The notes under the pieces were generated by a model. The model searched no databases, was not told the origin of the DNA, and saw nothing but the letters and a program-made list of their open reading frames with translations. From contig CALBWK010000110.1 in the NCBI GenBank assembly GCA_937969415.1, positions 1 to 57,006 of the forward strand: a stretch of DNA of 57,006 bases, read 5' to 3'. Within the stretch, counting starts at the first letter, position 1, and every line of letters starts with the position of its first letter. Positions 43,850 to 52,447 of the stretch are shown piece after piece. This DNA is from an uncultured Saprospiraceae bacterium. Its GTDB lineage: Bacteria; Bacteroidota; Bacteroidia; Chitinophagales; Saprospiraceae. The position numbers and the translations under genes were made by a program.

Positions 43850-45352
43850 TTGCCAAAAAAATTCCTTCAGTCCTTTAATAAGAAAGCAGAGCAGCAGCCC
43901 TTTTTAGGCTTGGTAGTCTACTCTGTATTGAATTTTTTAAGGCCAGCGATTTATATCATTCTTACTCCGTTTTATCTCTATTATCTGAGTGAGACTGAGT
44001 ATGGTCTACAAGATATTCTCGTCATTATTGGTGCTTTCTTTATGATCTTGTCTACACTGAGACTGAGCAGTGCTATGCTGACGGTGTACTATGATTATCT
44101 CGATGATAAGGATAAGCTAAAGCTGTACCTTAGAAATATATTTAGTTTTAGTATTCTTATAGCTGGTGTGATTGGCACCCTATTCTTACTTTTTGGAGAG
44201 TGGCTTTTTCAGTCACTTTTTAATTCAGATCTCGTTCAGTTTTATCCTTACGGCTTGATCGTACTGGCTAGTGCCCTGCTCTTTGAGATTAATATGGTCT
44301 ACTTTGTATACCTGCGCAACGAAAAGGATTTACTTGGGTATGTCACTGTCGTCGGAGCCCAGATTTTGCTGACGATTATTTTCCAGTTTAGTCTGGTCAT
44401 ATTTTTAGACCTATCAGTTTTGGGTTTGGTTATAGGAAATTTGTTGGGCAATTCATTTGTCACATTGATAATTTTATATCGAGAACCCAATCTAATAACT
44501 TGGAATTTTGATAAAGAGATGGTGTCTAAGTCTCTTCGCTTTTCTCTAGCCTTAGTTCCTTATTTGCTTATCTATTGGGTTTTGACACGTGGCGGAAAGT
44601 TTGTTTTGGAAAAGTATGCAGACCTTTCTATTGTTGCTGTCTTTGCACTCTTATTGACGTTAGCTAATATCATTATTGTCCTAGTAGAAGCTGTTGTTAA
44701 TGCTATACGTCCCTTTCTTTTTGAAATATTTGCCGATGAGACTCAGCAGAGCCTAGAGCAAGGAAAGGTCTCTTTACTGACCAAGATGATAGTCAATGTG
44801 CCTCTGCTGATTATTCCGCTCATCGTTCTTGTAGGTAGCAATATTTGGCTCATTACGTCTAAGCCAACTTATCATATTATCCAAGACTATATTACTGTCA
44901 TTGCCTTGGCGACTTTTATGCTGGTCTATGGAAAATTATTCTATCAACAACTTGTATTTGCTAAGCGATCCGGGATCGTTACCAGTCTGTCATTTATTGT
45001 TATGATAGTATTGGTAGGCTGCTTCTATACGCTTGTGCCGACTTTGCAAATATGGGGAGTAATCTATGCTACACTTGTAGCCAATATTTTGATGGCTATC
45101 TTATTCTATTTTGCTGCCCAGCATTACCAACCTGTTAAGTACAGTTTCAAAAACATCATTCTAATTCCTTTAGTCTTTTTCTTGTTTCTTTTTGGTATCG
45201 AGCTAGTCTGCGTGGAGTCCTTGCAACTGTCGCGATCCACTTTCGGTGTTGTTCAGTTTATAATAATGACAGTTATCGTACTCTTGCTTAATTATAGTTC
45301 CATAGGAGAATATAAGCAGGTCTTCTTGTCTCGGCCGAGGTCAGATAAGTAA
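43850..45352 (+). CDS. Wzx-like polysaccharide flippase (MATE/MOP superfamily)
   Basis: The 500-residue protein has about 12-14 hydrophobic helices. FLGLVVYSVLNFLRPAIYIILTPFYLYYL at the start is the Wzx pattern (a soluble lead, then an early helix pair), with internal repeats typical of MOP exporters. It should flip lipid-linked sugar repeats across the inner membrane. The start is TTG 43850, since no in-frame ATG lies between there and the previous gene's end. It is followed by a methyltransferase-like gene (31-37 bp), suggesting a small surface-glycan module, though no sugar polymerase is present. Confidence 0.82.
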   Translation: MPKKFLQSFNKKAEQQPFLGLVVYSVLNFLRPAIYIILTPFYLYYLSETEYGLQDILVIIGAFFMILSTLRLSSAMLTVYYDYLDDKDKLKLYLRNIFSFSILIAGVIGTLFLLFGEWLFQSLFNSDLVQFYPYGLIVLASALLFEINMVYFVYLRNEKDLLGYVTVVGAQILLTIIFQFSLVIFLDLSVLGLVIGNLLGNSFVTLIILYREPNLITWNFDKEMVSKSLRFSLALVPYLLIYWVLTRGGKFVLEKYADLSIVAVFALLLTLANIIIVLVEAVVNAIRPFLFEIFADETQQSLEQGKVSLLTKMIVNVPLLIIPLIVLVGSNIWLITSKPTYHIIQDYITVIALATFMLVYGKLFYQQLVFAKRSGIVTSLSFIVMIVLVGCFYTLVPTLQIWGVIYATLVANILMAILFYFAAQHYQPVKYSFKNIILIPLVFFLFLFGIELVCVESLQLSRSTFGVVQFIIMTVIVLLLNYSSIGEYKQVFLSRPRSDK

Positions 45353-45389
45353 CTTTGATTACTTTGTGCTCAATAGATGATAGGTGACT

Positions 45390-46238
45390 ATGATAAAAAA
45401 AATATACCGATTTCTTAATCCCAAGTTTCAGTCTCTGTTTCTAGATTATAAGGTGGATATGAAGCCACGCTATGGTCATGGACAACCTGCCCATCCTCAG
45501 CTTAATGCTATTATCGAAAAACAAAGAGAGGAGTACAAAACCCTTCTGAGTAAAGCTCTAGAATACAAGGAAGTCTTTCATTCCATTAAGGAGGCTAGTG
45601 CGGAGACAGACTCTAAGTTACCTGTCTATAATAATGGTTTTTTACCAGGGCTAGATATCATAGCCATCTATACGATACTGCGACATTATCAGCCGCGTAA
45701 GTATGTAGAAGTAGGTTCAGGCAATTCTACTAAGGTTGCCTATAAGGCAAAGAAAGACGGTAAGTTAGAAATGGAAATTACCTCAATTGATCCTTACCCA
45801 AGAGCGGAAATTGATCAACTTGTCGATAACGTTATCCGTGAACCATTTGAAAATGTGGACTTAGACCTCATTTTGAATTTGGAAGAAAATGATGTTCTCT
45901 TTATAGATAATTCCCACCGTATATTACCTAACTCTGATTCTATGGTATTTTATATGGAAGTCTTGCCGTTGCTTAAGCCTGGTGTGATTGTCCATATTCA
46001 CGACATCTACCTGCCTTATGATTATCCGCAGTTTATGTGTGATAGAGCTTACTCGGAGCAGTATGGTTTGGCGATGTACCTTCTTGCTAATCCAGAGAAG
46101 TATGTGACACTATTCCCAAACTACTACGTCTCTCAGGACAAAGTTCTGGCAAATATAATCGATGATATATGGGCACATCCTCAGCTTAAGAATGTAGAAA
46201 GACATGGCGGATCTTACTGGTTGCGTATAGCTCAGTAA
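45390..46238 (+). CDS. class I SAM-dependent methyltransferase-like protein
   Basis: The 282-residue protein contains the SAM-binding KYVEVGSGNSTKVAYKA loop, then EITSIDPYPRAEIDQL and VLFIDNSHRI. This pattern is seen in Methyltransferase_24-like proteins, some of which act on glycans or lipids near surface-polysaccharide genes. I use ATG 45390; GTG 45384 would add two residues. It lies downstream of the flippase gene and may modify the exported saccharide; this is inference. Confidence 0.78.
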   Translation: MIKKIYRFLNPKFQSLFLDYKVDMKPRYGHGQPAHPQLNAIIEKQREEYKTLLSKALEYKEVFHSIKEASAETDSKLPVYNNGFLPGLDIIAIYTILRHYQPRKYVEVGSGNSTKVAYKAKKDGKLEMEITSIDPYPRAEIDQLVDNVIREPFENVDLDLILNLEENDVLFIDNSHRILPNSDSMVFYMEVLPLLKPGVIVHIHDIYLPYDYPQFMCDRAYSEQYGLAMYLLANPEKYVTLFPNYYVSQDKVLANIIDDIWAHPQLKNVERHGGSYWLRIAQ

Positions 46239-46693
46239 GGAAAGCAAAAGAAACAGAAGCGATTCCCGAGCGCTCAGGACCCACTTCTATTAAGATAGGA
46301 AGTTATCAGATTATTTTGGTTGGCGTATGTCCCATCTGATTTAGATTCCTTGATTGGCTAGTAAGATGTTGAAGTTGTTCTAGTTACTGAGTGCCAATTC
46401 AAATTGGGAATCTTAAGTTTAAGAGATAAAAGTAGTTTAGAGTAGTTCAAAAAAAGCGTAAGGTAGTTTGTCATAAGCTCCGTGTTAGTTGTGAAGTAAA
46501 TGATTGTACTTCTAACATAGAACAATAAAACAAAGAGCACACAGTCCTTAACGTGGACTTAACCCATATGTGGAAACCTTTAATGTCTTCTTAGGAACTC
46601 CATTCGCTAATTAAGAAATTGATAAGGTATTTTGTCTGTGAGTTGTAACCTCATTTTAGAACACTTCAGCCGGTACAATGTTAGTAGTTCAAG
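46239..46693. other. 455-bp intergenic stretch without a gene
   Basis: I found no credible coding frame, tRNA, repeat or strong hairpin. One short imperfect palindrome, CCAATT-CA-AATTGG, lies near 46392. The stretch presumably carries the promoter for the small-protein/ribA transcript and perhaps an unrecognised small RNA. Confidence 0.5.
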
Positions 46694-46975
46694 ATGTACG
46701 ATAACCTTACAGATAGGGATTTAGACAGAATTATAGGTATGGCATGGGAAGATAGAACGCCGTTCGAAGCTATTAAGCTACAATTTGGGTTGACAGAAAG
46801 TCAAGTCATTAAACTTATGAGGCACACACTTAAGTCTTCTAGCTTTAAGTTATGGCGAAAACGGGTGCACAGCGGGGTAAGTCAAAAGCATCTCAAAAAG
46901 CGTAATCCTGAGATAGATAGATTTCGATGTTCCCGTCAGAAGCATATATCTATGAATAAAATCTCTAAGCGATAG
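46694..46975 (+). CDS. TIGR03643-family small protein
   Basis: The 93-residue protein has the family core LTDRDLDRIIGMAWEDRTPFEAIKLQFGLTESQVIKLMR, with its conserved Trp and Met, and an HTH-like helix pair, followed by a basic tail (SGVSQKHLKKRNPEIDRFRCS). The family is found mainly in marine bacteria and its function is unknown; a DNA-binding role is suggested by the fold. It is followed 18-27 bp later by a DUF2256 gene. Confidence 0.85.
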   Translation: MYDNLTDRDLDRIIGMAWEDRTPFEAIKLQFGLTESQVIKLMRHTLKSSSFKLWRKRVHSGVSQKHLKKRNPEIDRFRCSRQKHISMNKISKR

Positions 46976-47002
46976 GTAATTGATTCCTCAGAATTGAGTC
47001 TC

Positions 47003-47179
47003 ATGAAAGGCCACAAACAACAGCTCCCCTTCAAAATATGCGTTTCTTGTCAACGGCCCTTTTCATGGAGAAGAAAGTGGAAAAAAGACTGGGAATCTGT
47101 TAAATACTGTAGTAAGTCCTGTGGGAATTCTAGAAATAACCCAAAAAAGGCATTTGATGATGAACCAAAAGGGAGATAA
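47003..47179 (+). CDS. DUF2256 small zinc-finger protein
   Basis: The product (58 residues from ATG 47003; TTG 46994 would add three) has four cysteines in two pairs, ICVSCQRPFSWRRKWKKDW and KYCSKSC, a zinc-ribbon-like arrangement typical of DUF2256. I recall the family being found next to photolyase or cryptochrome genes; no such gene is seen here. Its function is unknown. It lies between the TIGR03643 protein and GTP cyclohydrolase II on the same strand. Confidence 0.88.
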   Translation: MKGHKQQLPFKICVSCQRPFSWRRKWKKDWESVKYCSKSCGNSRNNPKKAFDDEPKGR

Positions 47180-47197
47180 AATCCTTTAATAGACGCT

Positions 47198-47797
47198 ATG
47201 AAGAAAAGTCAATTAGTCAAAGAAGCCGAAGCAAGAATACCAACAGACTGGGGTGAGTTCAGGATGTTAGCTTTCAAATCAGATGCATCTAATTATGCAC
47301 CGCATATCGTAATGGTTCATCCAGAAATGGACCCTTCAGATGTCGTTACAATGCGTATTCACTCAGAGTGTTTGACGGGAGATTTGTTCCATTCTCAGAG
47401 ATGTGATTGCGGTGAACAACTCAACCAAGGAATGAAAACTATTGCCAAAGAGAAAGGTCTCCTAGTCTATATGAGACAGGAAGGCAGAGGCATAGGTATT
47501 ATCAATAAACTGAAGGCGTACAACAAGCAAGATGAAGGCCTCAACACTATAGAGGCTAATGAAGCTTTAGGTCTAGAGGTTGACGGTAGAAGATATGATG
47601 AAGTGATAAGAATCCTAGAATCTCTAGGTGTTACCAAAGTGAATCTTCTGACTAATAATCCACTAAAACTGCAAGCAGTAAGGCTCAGCAATATAGAATT
47701 AGTAGAAAGAAGACCTATAGAGATAGAGCCGCATAGCAAGAACTCGGGCTATCTGACGACTAAGAAAGAAGAGATGGGCCACCTGCTCACATTCTAA
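47198..47797 (+). CDS. ribA: GTP cyclohydrolase II
   Basis: This enzyme opens GTP to the first riboflavin precursor. The zinc cysteines are C58, C69 and C71 (HSECLTGDLFHSQRCDCGEQL) and the catalytic RQEGRGIGIINKLKAYNKQD motif follows, then VTKVNLLTNNPLKL. At 199 residues it is a stand-alone RibA, without the DHBP synthase (RibB) domain that many bacteria fuse to it. A strong hairpin terminator ends its transcript at 47828-47861. Confidence 0.95.
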   Translation: MKKSQLVKEAEARIPTDWGEFRMLAFKSDASNYAPHIVMVHPEMDPSDVVTMRIHSECLTGDLFHSQRCDCGEQLNQGMKTIAKEKGLLVYMRQEGRGIGIINKLKAYNKQDEGLNTIEANEALGLEVDGRRYDEVIRILESLGVTKVNLLTNNPLKLQAVRLSNIELVERRPIEIEPHSKNSGYLTTKKEEMGHLLTF

Positions 47798-47827
47798 GTA
47801 AAGTCAATAAAGAAATAAGATTGATAA

Positions 47828-47861
47828 AAAAGCTAAGGTGAGGTAACTTACCTTAGCTTTT
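47828..47861 (+). terminator. intrinsic terminator of ribA abutting the next start codon
   Basis: A perfect 12-bp stem pairs AAAAGCTAAGGT (47828-47839) with ACCTTAGCTTTT (47850-47861), loop GAGGTAACTT. The T-run ends immediately before the ATG at 47862 of the glycosyltransferase gene, and the A-run on the other arm could act on the minus strand too. Confidence 0.8.
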
Positions 47862-48731
47862 ATGTTTTCAGTGCTCATACCCTGTTATAATCAAGATGTT
47901 ACTGGCCTTCTAAGGGATCTCTCTGATGAAGCTGTAGCACTAGATGTAGAATGTGAAATCAGATGTTATGACGATGGCTCTATAGAGCAATGGAAGGAGA
48001 TTAATGGCGCTATTGCTGACTTGCCCTGTGTTACTTATCTCGAACTTACCCACAACTTAGGGCGATCCGCTATCCGTCAGAAACTAGCATCTGAGGCGAG
48101 CTATGACAAATTGATATTTTTAGATGGCGACTCAGGGCTTACTGAGCGAGGTCTAATTCCTCAGTATCTACAGTATGCTGATATACCGCTTGTATCTGGA
48201 GGCCGCATTTACCTCAAAGAGGAGCTGCCTGTACCATATCTACTACATTGGACTTATGGTAGAGAGAGAGAATCTGTTTCCTTGACTCAGCGACAAAGGG
48301 CTTCTGCTGCTTATTTTCATTCCAATAATTTTATGATAGATAAGCAGTTGTTTTTAGAAGTTGAATTTGATCAAGGTATACAAGGCTATGGCTATGAGGA
48401 TCTACTTTTCGCAAAAAGGCTATTAGACCAAGGTGTCTCTGTAGTACATATTGATAATCCCGTTATCCATCTTCAGCTAGACGAGGCTGATAGCTTTCTG
48501 TCTAAGACGAAAATTGCTGTGGCCAATCTCAAGAAACTCAATGATGAAGGTATAACCTTAGATACTAGACTTGAGAAGACAGTACATAGATTGAAAGCAA
48601 CCGGATTGTCTGGACTAGCAGCTAAGTTATTGGGCTGGCGTGAACCTACACTTTTACGCAATCTTCGCTCAGAACAACCACGAATGCGATTGATGGATTA
48701 TTATAAGCTTTTGCATTACCTCAAGAGCTGA
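47862..48731 (+). CDS. family 2 glycosyltransferase
   Basis: The 289-residue protein has a GT-A fold: FSVLIPCYNQDVTGLLRDL at the N-terminus, the CYDDGS acidic motif (near residue 38), HNLGRSAIRQKLA and the metal-binding LIFLDGDSGLT region (near residue 85). GYGYEDLLFAKRLLDQG, with the candidate base Glu-Asp, comes later. It probably transfers a sugar in surface-glycan assembly; donor and acceptor are unknown. The start codon lies directly behind the ribA terminator. A bidirectional terminator ends it before the convergent aminotransferase gene. Confidence 0.87.
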   Translation: MFSVLIPCYNQDVTGLLRDLSDEAVALDVECEIRCYDDGSIEQWKEINGAIADLPCVTYLELTHNLGRSAIRQKLASEASYDKLIFLDGDSGLTERGLIPQYLQYADIPLVSGGRIYLKEELPVPYLLHWTYGRERESVSLTQRQRASAAYFHSNNFMIDKQLFLEVEFDQGIQGYGYEDLLFAKRLLDQGVSVVHIDNPVIHLQLDEADSFLSKTKIAVANLKKLNDEGITLDTRLEKTVHRLKATGLSGLAAKLLGWREPTLLRNLRSEQPRMRLMDYYKLLHYLKS

Positions 48732-48761
48732 AACACATCCTGCCACATCATTAATTCAAAT

Positions 48762-48800
48762 AAAAAAGCCCTGAAACCAATAAGATTTCAGGGCCTTGTT
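48762..48800. terminator. bidirectional terminator between glycosyltransferase and ilvE
   Basis: GCCCTGAAA (48768-48776) pairs with TTTCAGGGC (48786-48794) across a 9-base loop, with an A6 run before and a T-rich run after. It can end both convergent transcripts. Confidence 0.85.
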
Positions 48801-48819
48801 CTTTTGTATAAGTGAAGCC

Positions 48820-49884
48820 TTAGCTGACTCTTACAGTCCAGTTGTAGCTGTCTTCAAGTCTACCGCTTCGCATACCATTAATCGTATCCTTAAGTAAAGG
48901 AGCAACCTTGTATGCATCAAGATTGAGCTTGGCCATTGCACCTTTGTACCCTATACCTTCTACATAGGCTATAACAGCAGCTGTACCACTTCCGAATATC
49001 TCTGTTAATTCACCACTCTCGGCACCTGCCATCACTTCTTTGATAGAGATAGGTCTCTCTTCTACATTGTAGCCTTTATCCTTTAGAATATGTACCAAGC
49101 TGTTTCTTGTTATGCCTTTGAGTATGGCACCATCTGTACTTGGTGTCACAACTGTATTGCCAAATACAAAAAAGATATTCATCGTACCTACCTCTTGTAT
49201 GTATTGGCGCTCATTGGCATCCAACCACATAATCTGGTCAAAGCCTTCCTCCTTAGCTAGCTTGGTCGGTAATAGTGAGCCAGCATAGTTTCCAGCAGCT
49301 TTGGCCTCTCCAGTGCCGCCTACTGCTGCTCTTATATAGTGATCATCTGCTTTCAACTTGAGCGGCTTACTGTAGTAAGGCCCTACTGGACAACAGAAGA
49401 TGATAAACTTATAAGTCTGCGAAATTTGGACACCGATAAACTCGTCCATTGCAATCATATATGGTCTGATATAGAGAGCACTTCCTTCTTCTTTTGGAAT
49501 CCAATCTTTTTCTAATCTAACCAACTCTGTGACCGCTTCCATAAATGAATCTTTTGGAAAATGCGGCATAGCTAATCTCTCAGCAGATTTGTTGATACGA
49601 TCGCTGTGCATTTCTGGTCGGAACAACATTGGAGTGCCATCCATATGCCTAGTGGCTTTCATTCCTTCAAAGATGGCCTGGCCGTAATGCCAAGCAATAT
49701 TAGCTGGATGTACTTGAAAATGCTTAAAGGGTTCTATTCTATGACTTTGCCATTTTCCATCTTTGTAGTCAGCTACATAGATGTGATCAGTAAAAGTCTT
49801 TCCAAAAGCAAGATTGTTGAAATCAACTGTATCTAGGGCTGATTTTTCAACGGTAGTGATTTTCAATGCAGATGTTTCTACCAT
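48820..49884 (-). CDS. ilvE: branched-chain amino acid aminotransferase
   Basis: This 354-residue fold-type IV PLP enzyme transaminates leucine, isoleucine and valine. Visible family regions are WHYGQAIFEGMKATRHMDG, LYIRPYMIAMDEFIGVQIS, LPTKLAKEEGFDQIMWLD and EVGTMNIFFVFGN, plus SGTAAVIAYVEGIGY near the C-terminus. It is the longer type of BCAT common in Bacteroidota. It provides the 2-oxo acids used by branched-chain E1, or runs the reverse biosynthetic step. A 171-bp gap separates it from a divergent gene. Confidence 0.93.
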   Translation of the reverse strand: MVETSALKITTVEKSALDTVDFNNLAFGKTFTDHIYVADYKDGKWQSHRIEPFKHFQVHPANIAWHYGQAIFEGMKATRHMDGTPMLFRPEMHSDRINKSAERLAMPHFPKDSFMEAVTELVRLEKDWIPKEEGSALYIRPYMIAMDEFIGVQISQTYKFIIFCCPVGPYYSKPLKLKADDHYIRAAVGGTGEAKAAGNYAGSLLPTKLAKEEGFDQIMWLDANERQYIQEVGTMNIFFVFGNTVVTPSTDGAILKGITRNSLVHILKDKGYNVEERPISIKEVMAGAESGELTEIFGSGTAAVIAYVEGIGYKGAMAKLNLDAYKVAPLLKDTINGMRSGRLEDSYNWTVRVS

Positions 49885-50055
49885 AGGAAGGGGTTTACAG
49901 CGTGATTAATAAAATAGGTACCTCGCACTTATCGATCCTGCACTTCTCAATTATGTAACAAAGTTAATTAATTTTAGATTATTCTTTTTTAGCATTAGTT
50001 TAGCCGTGGTATCGGAATTATATTCTGAATTTGATAATATAACAAGCCAATAATT

Positions 50056-50475
50056 TTGAATCCTGATTTTTTTGACTTTGACGTGTACGACTTACCTGAT
50101 TCGCAGAATGTGTTATCTGATACAAATGAAGTACTAGCAGTCGTCCGAAAAGATGATTTCTTAACTCAAGAGGCTTTGCTCAAAAAAATATTGACAGCTG
50201 TTAAGCTTGATCTGGATACTCAAGTGACTTTTTTGCAACTAGAGGAAGGGGCTGTAATCAATCTAGCTACCTCAGCTCGCCAAGCTCAGAAAGTCTTTAC
50301 TTTTGGATTGAAGCCTACCGAACTTGGGCTTAATGGGGGATTCAGAGGCTACCGATTTTACAAGACAGAAAGCTTTTCAATTTTGTTTTCTCATAGTTTG
50401 AAAGATTTATCCGAAAAACCTGCTAAGAAGAAAGCCTTGTGGGAAGCTATGAAAGCTGAATTTCTTAATTCTTAA
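50056..50475 (+). CDS. unrecognised 139-residue protein upstream of rdgB
   Basis: I do not recognise this protein. It is soluble, acidic near the N-terminus (NPDFFDFDVYDLPDSQN) and has a central VVRKDDFLTQEALLKKIL segment and a FTFGLKPTELGLNG stretch. No catalytic or metal motif is evident. It starts at TTG 50056, with no in-frame ATG nearby upstream. The next gene, rdgB, starts 10 bp after its stop, so they are probably co-transcribed; any functional link is speculation. Confidence 0.65.
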   Translation: MNPDFFDFDVYDLPDSQNVLSDTNEVLAVVRKDDFLTQEALLKKILTAVKLDLDTQVTFLQLEEGAVINLATSARQAQKVFTFGLKPTELGLNGGFRGYRFYKTESFSILFSHSLKDLSEKPAKKKALWEAMKAEFLNS

Positions 50476-50485
50476 GCGCTCTAAG

Positions 50486-51085
50486 ATGAAGCCGATTGAT
50501 TTAATTTTTGCAACAGGCAATGATCACAAGTCTAAGGAAGTCGCTCAGATTCTCGATCAAGACTGGTTGCATATCAAAAGCCTCAAAGCTGTAGGTTGGG
50601 TAGGGGACATAGCCGAAACTGGTACAACCCTAGAAGAAAATGCACTTATTAAAGCAAGAGCTGTCTATAACAAGCTAGGTGGTAACGTGTTTTCTGAAGA
50701 CACTGGCCTAGAGGTTATATCACTGGGTATGGCACCTGGTGTATATACTGCGAGATATGCCGGCCCAGAAAGAGATGCGCAACTTAATATGTCTAAAGTC
50801 CTCTCGGAGTTATCTGCGGGAAAAGCAAGAACAGCAAGGTTTAGGACTATTGTAGCATTGATATGGGAAGGAAAGGAGTTGCTCTTTGAAGGTCTAGTTA
50901 ACGGCCAGATAGCGTCTGGAATGATGGGTAATCAAGGGTTTGGCTATGACCCCATCTTTATTCCATATGGGTATGATAAGACCTTTGCTCAGATTGGAGA
51001 TCAAGAAAAGAATGCCATCAGCCATCGCTATAGAGCTATGATGGGCCTCAAGAAGTTTCTAGCCCCCAAAAGAAAAAAGAGGTAA
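50486..51085 (+). CDS. rdgB: non-canonical purine NTP pyrophosphatase (RdgB/HAM1)
   Basis: The 199-residue enzyme hydrolyses dITP, ITP and XTP to monophosphates and protects DNA from deaminated purines. Motifs are LIFATGNDHKSKEV (N-terminus), ALIKARAVYNKLGGNVFSEDTGLEV, GVYTARYAGP and the C-terminal GNQGFGYDPIFIPYG with KNAISHRYRA. Length is typical. Confidence 0.95.
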   Translation: MKPIDLIFATGNDHKSKEVAQILDQDWLHIKSLKAVGWVGDIAETGTTLEENALIKARAVYNKLGGNVFSEDTGLEVISLGMAPGVYTARYAGPERDAQLNMSKVLSELSAGKARTARFRTIVALIWEGKELLFEGLVNGQIASGMMGNQGFGYDPIFIPYGYDKTFAQIGDQEKNAISHRYRAMMGLKKFLAPKRKKR

Positions 51086-51169
51086 CCAAACTAATGGTAC
51101 ACCCCTTCAGGTCAAATATAGTTTTATGAGAAACTATTTTATCTGAGACATCTTTTTATCAATTAGCGC

Positions 51170-51562
51170 TTAGTGCACTGTAAGATTAGATGTATACATT
51201 CTTCTATCGCCTTCTATATCGAAGATGAACTTGTAATCACCTTTTTCGAAAAGGTTTTTGCCAATTCTAACTCTATCAGAACCAATAGGCAAGAGATACA
51301 CCATAGCATCTATTTGGTTATAGATTCTAATCTGTGTAGTTGATTCTTTTGTGATAAATTTTATTTCTTGCTCTGATTCATCAAATTCTGCTTTGAGAAA
51401 GAATCTGAAGTCGTCATCCGATTCTACTCTTACGGTAAGATCTTTTGTATCGACAATGGTGAGCTCATTTACTTTATTGGTCGTATTTGGAGTTCCTGAG
51501 TATGAGAAGCCTGCTAAGACAATAGTCAAGCCGACTGCACATATACTTATTAATTTTCCCAT
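51170..51562 (-). CDS. small secreted protein of unknown function
   Basis: The 130-residue protein has a Sec signal (MGKLISICAVGLTIVLAGFSY). The mature part has alternating beta strands (ELTIVDTKDLTVRVESDDDF, TTQIRIYNQIDAMVYLL, DYKFIFDIEGDRRMYTSNLTV), suggesting a small beta-sandwich. It lacks cysteines in the mature part and shows no recognised domain; a periplasmic or outer-membrane role is likely. Confidence 0.65.
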   Translation of the reverse strand: MGKLISICAVGLTIVLAGFSYSGTPNTTNKVNELTIVDTKDLTVRVESDDDFRFFLKAEFDESEQEIKFITKESTTQIRIYNQIDAMVYLLPIGSDRVRIGKNLFEKGDYKFIFDIEGDRRMYTSNLTVH

Positions 51563-51680
51563 TATGCTTAGTTAAATGATGATTTCATATTACGATTAGT
51601 ATTAATGCAAACTCTAAGCCACTTTGTTAGATATGGCAATTTTTAACATTTGTAGGGTATAATATGTACCTAATGGGCAT

Positions 51681-51712
51681 AAAAAAACTGCCTACAATTA
51701 GATTGTAGACAG
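51681..51712 (-). terminator. intrinsic terminator of the DUF1573 gene
   Basis: CTGCCTACAAT (51688-51698) pairs with ATTGTAGACAG (51702-51712) with one wobble. Read on the minus strand it is followed by a run of seven U (51681-51687 as A). Confidence 0.8.
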
Positions 51713-51737
51713 CTTTAATTCTTTGGTAATCAGAGGA

Positions 51738-52289
51738 TTATCCCGCTTGCTTAGCTTTTGCAGCGTCTTTTTCAGCTTGCTGTGCAGCAGTTCTTTCTAC
51801 TTTACCCTTGATGTTTACATAACTGTTCACTGGATCAGTGTTAGCAGTAACTGTAACTCTCTTAGTCTGTAATTGACCACCGACTTTACCTTTGTTTTTA
51901 GTATCAAAGACAACAGTCAACTCTCCGTCAGCACCTGGAGCGATAGGCTCTCTTGGCCAGTTAGGTACTGTACATCCACAAGTCGCTTTTGCGTTGCTGA
52001 TGATTAGTGGCTCTTGACCAGTGTTTTTGAACTTGTAAACGTGTGTAACTTTTTCACCTTCAGTTACAGTTCCGAAGTCATACTCCGTCTCTGTGAACTC
52101 AATAGATGTAACAGGACCTACTGGTACTGCTGCTTCTAGCGGGTTGTTTGCCGGCTTTACTTCATTAGCTTTTGTTGTTGCTTCTACAGCAGGAGCAGAA
52201 GTTGAAAGAGTTGAAGTAGTAGGTGTGTCACTCTTGCAAGATGCCATAAGCAATACGCAAAGAGCCATTAAAAATCCTAAATTTTTCAT
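51738..52289 (-). CDS. DUF1573 lipoprotein
   Basis: The 183-residue protein has a lipoprotein signal ending LLMASC. A low-complexity Thr/Ala/Ser linker follows, then an immunoglobulin-like DUF1573 domain: TEYDFGTVTEGEKVTHVYKFKNTGQEPLIISN, followed by ATCGCTVPNWPREPIAPGADGEL with its conserved Cys pair. The C-terminus is Ala/Lys-rich. DUF1573 proteins are abundant Bacteroidota lipoproteins of unknown role. A terminator follows at 51681-51712. Confidence 0.9.
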   Translation of the reverse strand: MKNLGFLMALCVLLMASCKSDTPTTSTLSTSAPAVEATTKANEVKPANNPLEAAVPVGPVTSIEFTETEYDFGTVTEGEKVTHVYKFKNTGQEPLIISNAKATCGCTVPNWPREPIAPGADGELTVVFDTKNKGKVGGQLQTKRVTVTANTDPVNSYVNIKGKVERTAAQQAEKDAAKAKQAG

Positions 52290-52447
52290 GTGCTTGTATT
52301 TTCTAAATTAAATTAACTGGTGCAAATATATCTCAATAAATAGGATGTTTAAACCCCTGAATACCCGTAATCTAGTCTGTTAACAAGCGATTAACAATAA
52401 ATGATCACTTTATAATCATAATGGAATCATATAACCTCGGTATCAAA

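Noticed and set aside
46358-46540. 60-codon minus-strand frame in the empty stretch
   Set aside because: Low-complexity product rich in Leu, Thr and Tyr, with no domain and no neighbour on that strand.
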